Source of the DNA: an uncultured Rubellimicrobium sp.
Lineage (GTDB): Bacteria > Pseudomonadota > Alphaproteobacteria > Rhodobacterales > Rhodobacteraceae
Assembly: GCA_902805995.1 (NCBI GenBank)
Contig: CADCUU010000069.1
Span: 1 to 7,827 of the forward strand
Length of the DNA stretch: 7,827 nt
Direction of reading: 5' to 3'
This document shows positions 7,603 through 7,827 of this stretch, one piece after another (the stretch's first letter is position 1; each line of letters starts with the position of its first letter). The notes under the pieces were generated by a model. The model did not search any database. It had not been told where the DNA came from and saw only the letters and a list, made by a program, of their open reading frames with translations. Position numbers and translations under genes: made by a program.

Positions 7603-7827
7603 ATGGGTCAGCTCAAGACGGATGTGCGCGCATTGGTGGTGGGCGGCGGCGCCGTGGGAACGGGCATCGCCTACCACCTCGCGAAGGCGGGCTGGGACAC
7701 GATGCTGCTGGAGCGTGACGAGCTCACCTCGGGCTCGACCTGGCACGCCGCGGGCCTCCTGCCGCTCTTCAACATGGGCTACGCGACGACCCACATCCAC
7801 AAGTACTCCGTCGACTTCTATAAGTCG
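7603..7827 (+). CDS. FAD-dependent oxidoreductase, dimethylglycine/sarcosine dehydrogenase-like, 3' truncated by window edge
   Basis: Start of a flavoprotein of the DAO family; 75 residues are visible. The Rossmann dinucleotide site is GGGAVG (residues 14-19) at the end of the first strand (ALVVGGG), followed by the acidic residue E37 (LLERDEL) expected to hold the FAD ribose. The segment LTSGSTWHAAGL (41-52) is the signature of dimethylglycine and sarcosine dehydrogenases, in which the histidine (here H48) carries covalently bound FAD. Proteins of this type are usually about 800 residues with a C-terminal folate-binding GcvT domain and oxidise N-methyl groups, giving 5,10-methylene-tetrahydrofolate. 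That half is outside the window, so substrate and full domain layout remain unseen. The ATG has an AGGGGGA ribosome site 4 bases before it. It is divergent from panC across 214 bases. Confidence 0.85.
   Translation, partial: MGQLKTDVRALVVGGGAVGTGIAYHLAKAGWDTMLLERDELTSGSTWHAAGLLPLFNMGYATTHIHKYSVDFYKS

Noticed and set aside
6511..7800. A 429-residue minus-strand frame across panC and the divergent promoter region
   Set aside because: Gly/Arg/Ala-rich shadow frame; it covers panC in another frame and runs into the start of the flavoprotein gene.

Overview
The window is very GC-rich, densely packed bacterial chromosome. The gene content and protein style (a FieF-type CDF exporter, a secreted COG3807-like SH3 protein, panC-panB, and a GcvT-type FAD oxidoreductase starting at the right edge) suggest an alphaproteobacterium, most likely of the Rhodobacterales. 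That placement is an inference from protein character and base composition, not from a marker gene. I see no mobile element, CRISPR array, rRNA, tRNA or phage gene, and no stretch over 300 bases without a gene.

Left part (1-3462, metal homeostasis): the 3' two thirds or more of a Cu+-exporting P1B-1 ATPase (copA) is followed 13 bases later by a copper-sensing MerR-family regulator (cueR) on the same strand. They converge, with a 4-base gap, on a CDF-family divalent metal exporter (fieF-like) on the minus strand. That exporter lies downstream of a secreted two-SH3-domain protein (3491-4099), probably in one transcript with it.

Middle (4100-5605): a 205-base spacer with a GC-rich hairpin separates the SH3 gene from a qorA-type NADPH:quinone oxidoreductase on the minus strand. 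A 140-base intergenic region with two DNA dyads separates qorA from a divergent 57-residue DUF1328 membrane protein (5432-5605), which is short enough to be overlooked.

Right part (5606-7827): a hairpin terminator candidate lies between the DUF1328 gene and the converging end of a panC-panB operon (minus strand, ATGA overlap), two steps of pantothenate and CoA synthesis. Divergent from panC, the start of a dimethylglycine/sarcosine-dehydrogenase-like flavoprotein runs off the window. The 214-base spacer between them carries a plausible promoter for each direction.

Overall these are ordinary housekeeping and stress genes. I found no convincing new multi-gene system. The items most worth checking are regulatory: two dyads between qorA and the DUF1328 gene, an eight-G tract inside the spacer of the candidate panC promoter, and a dyad over the -35 of the candidate flavoprotein promoter.
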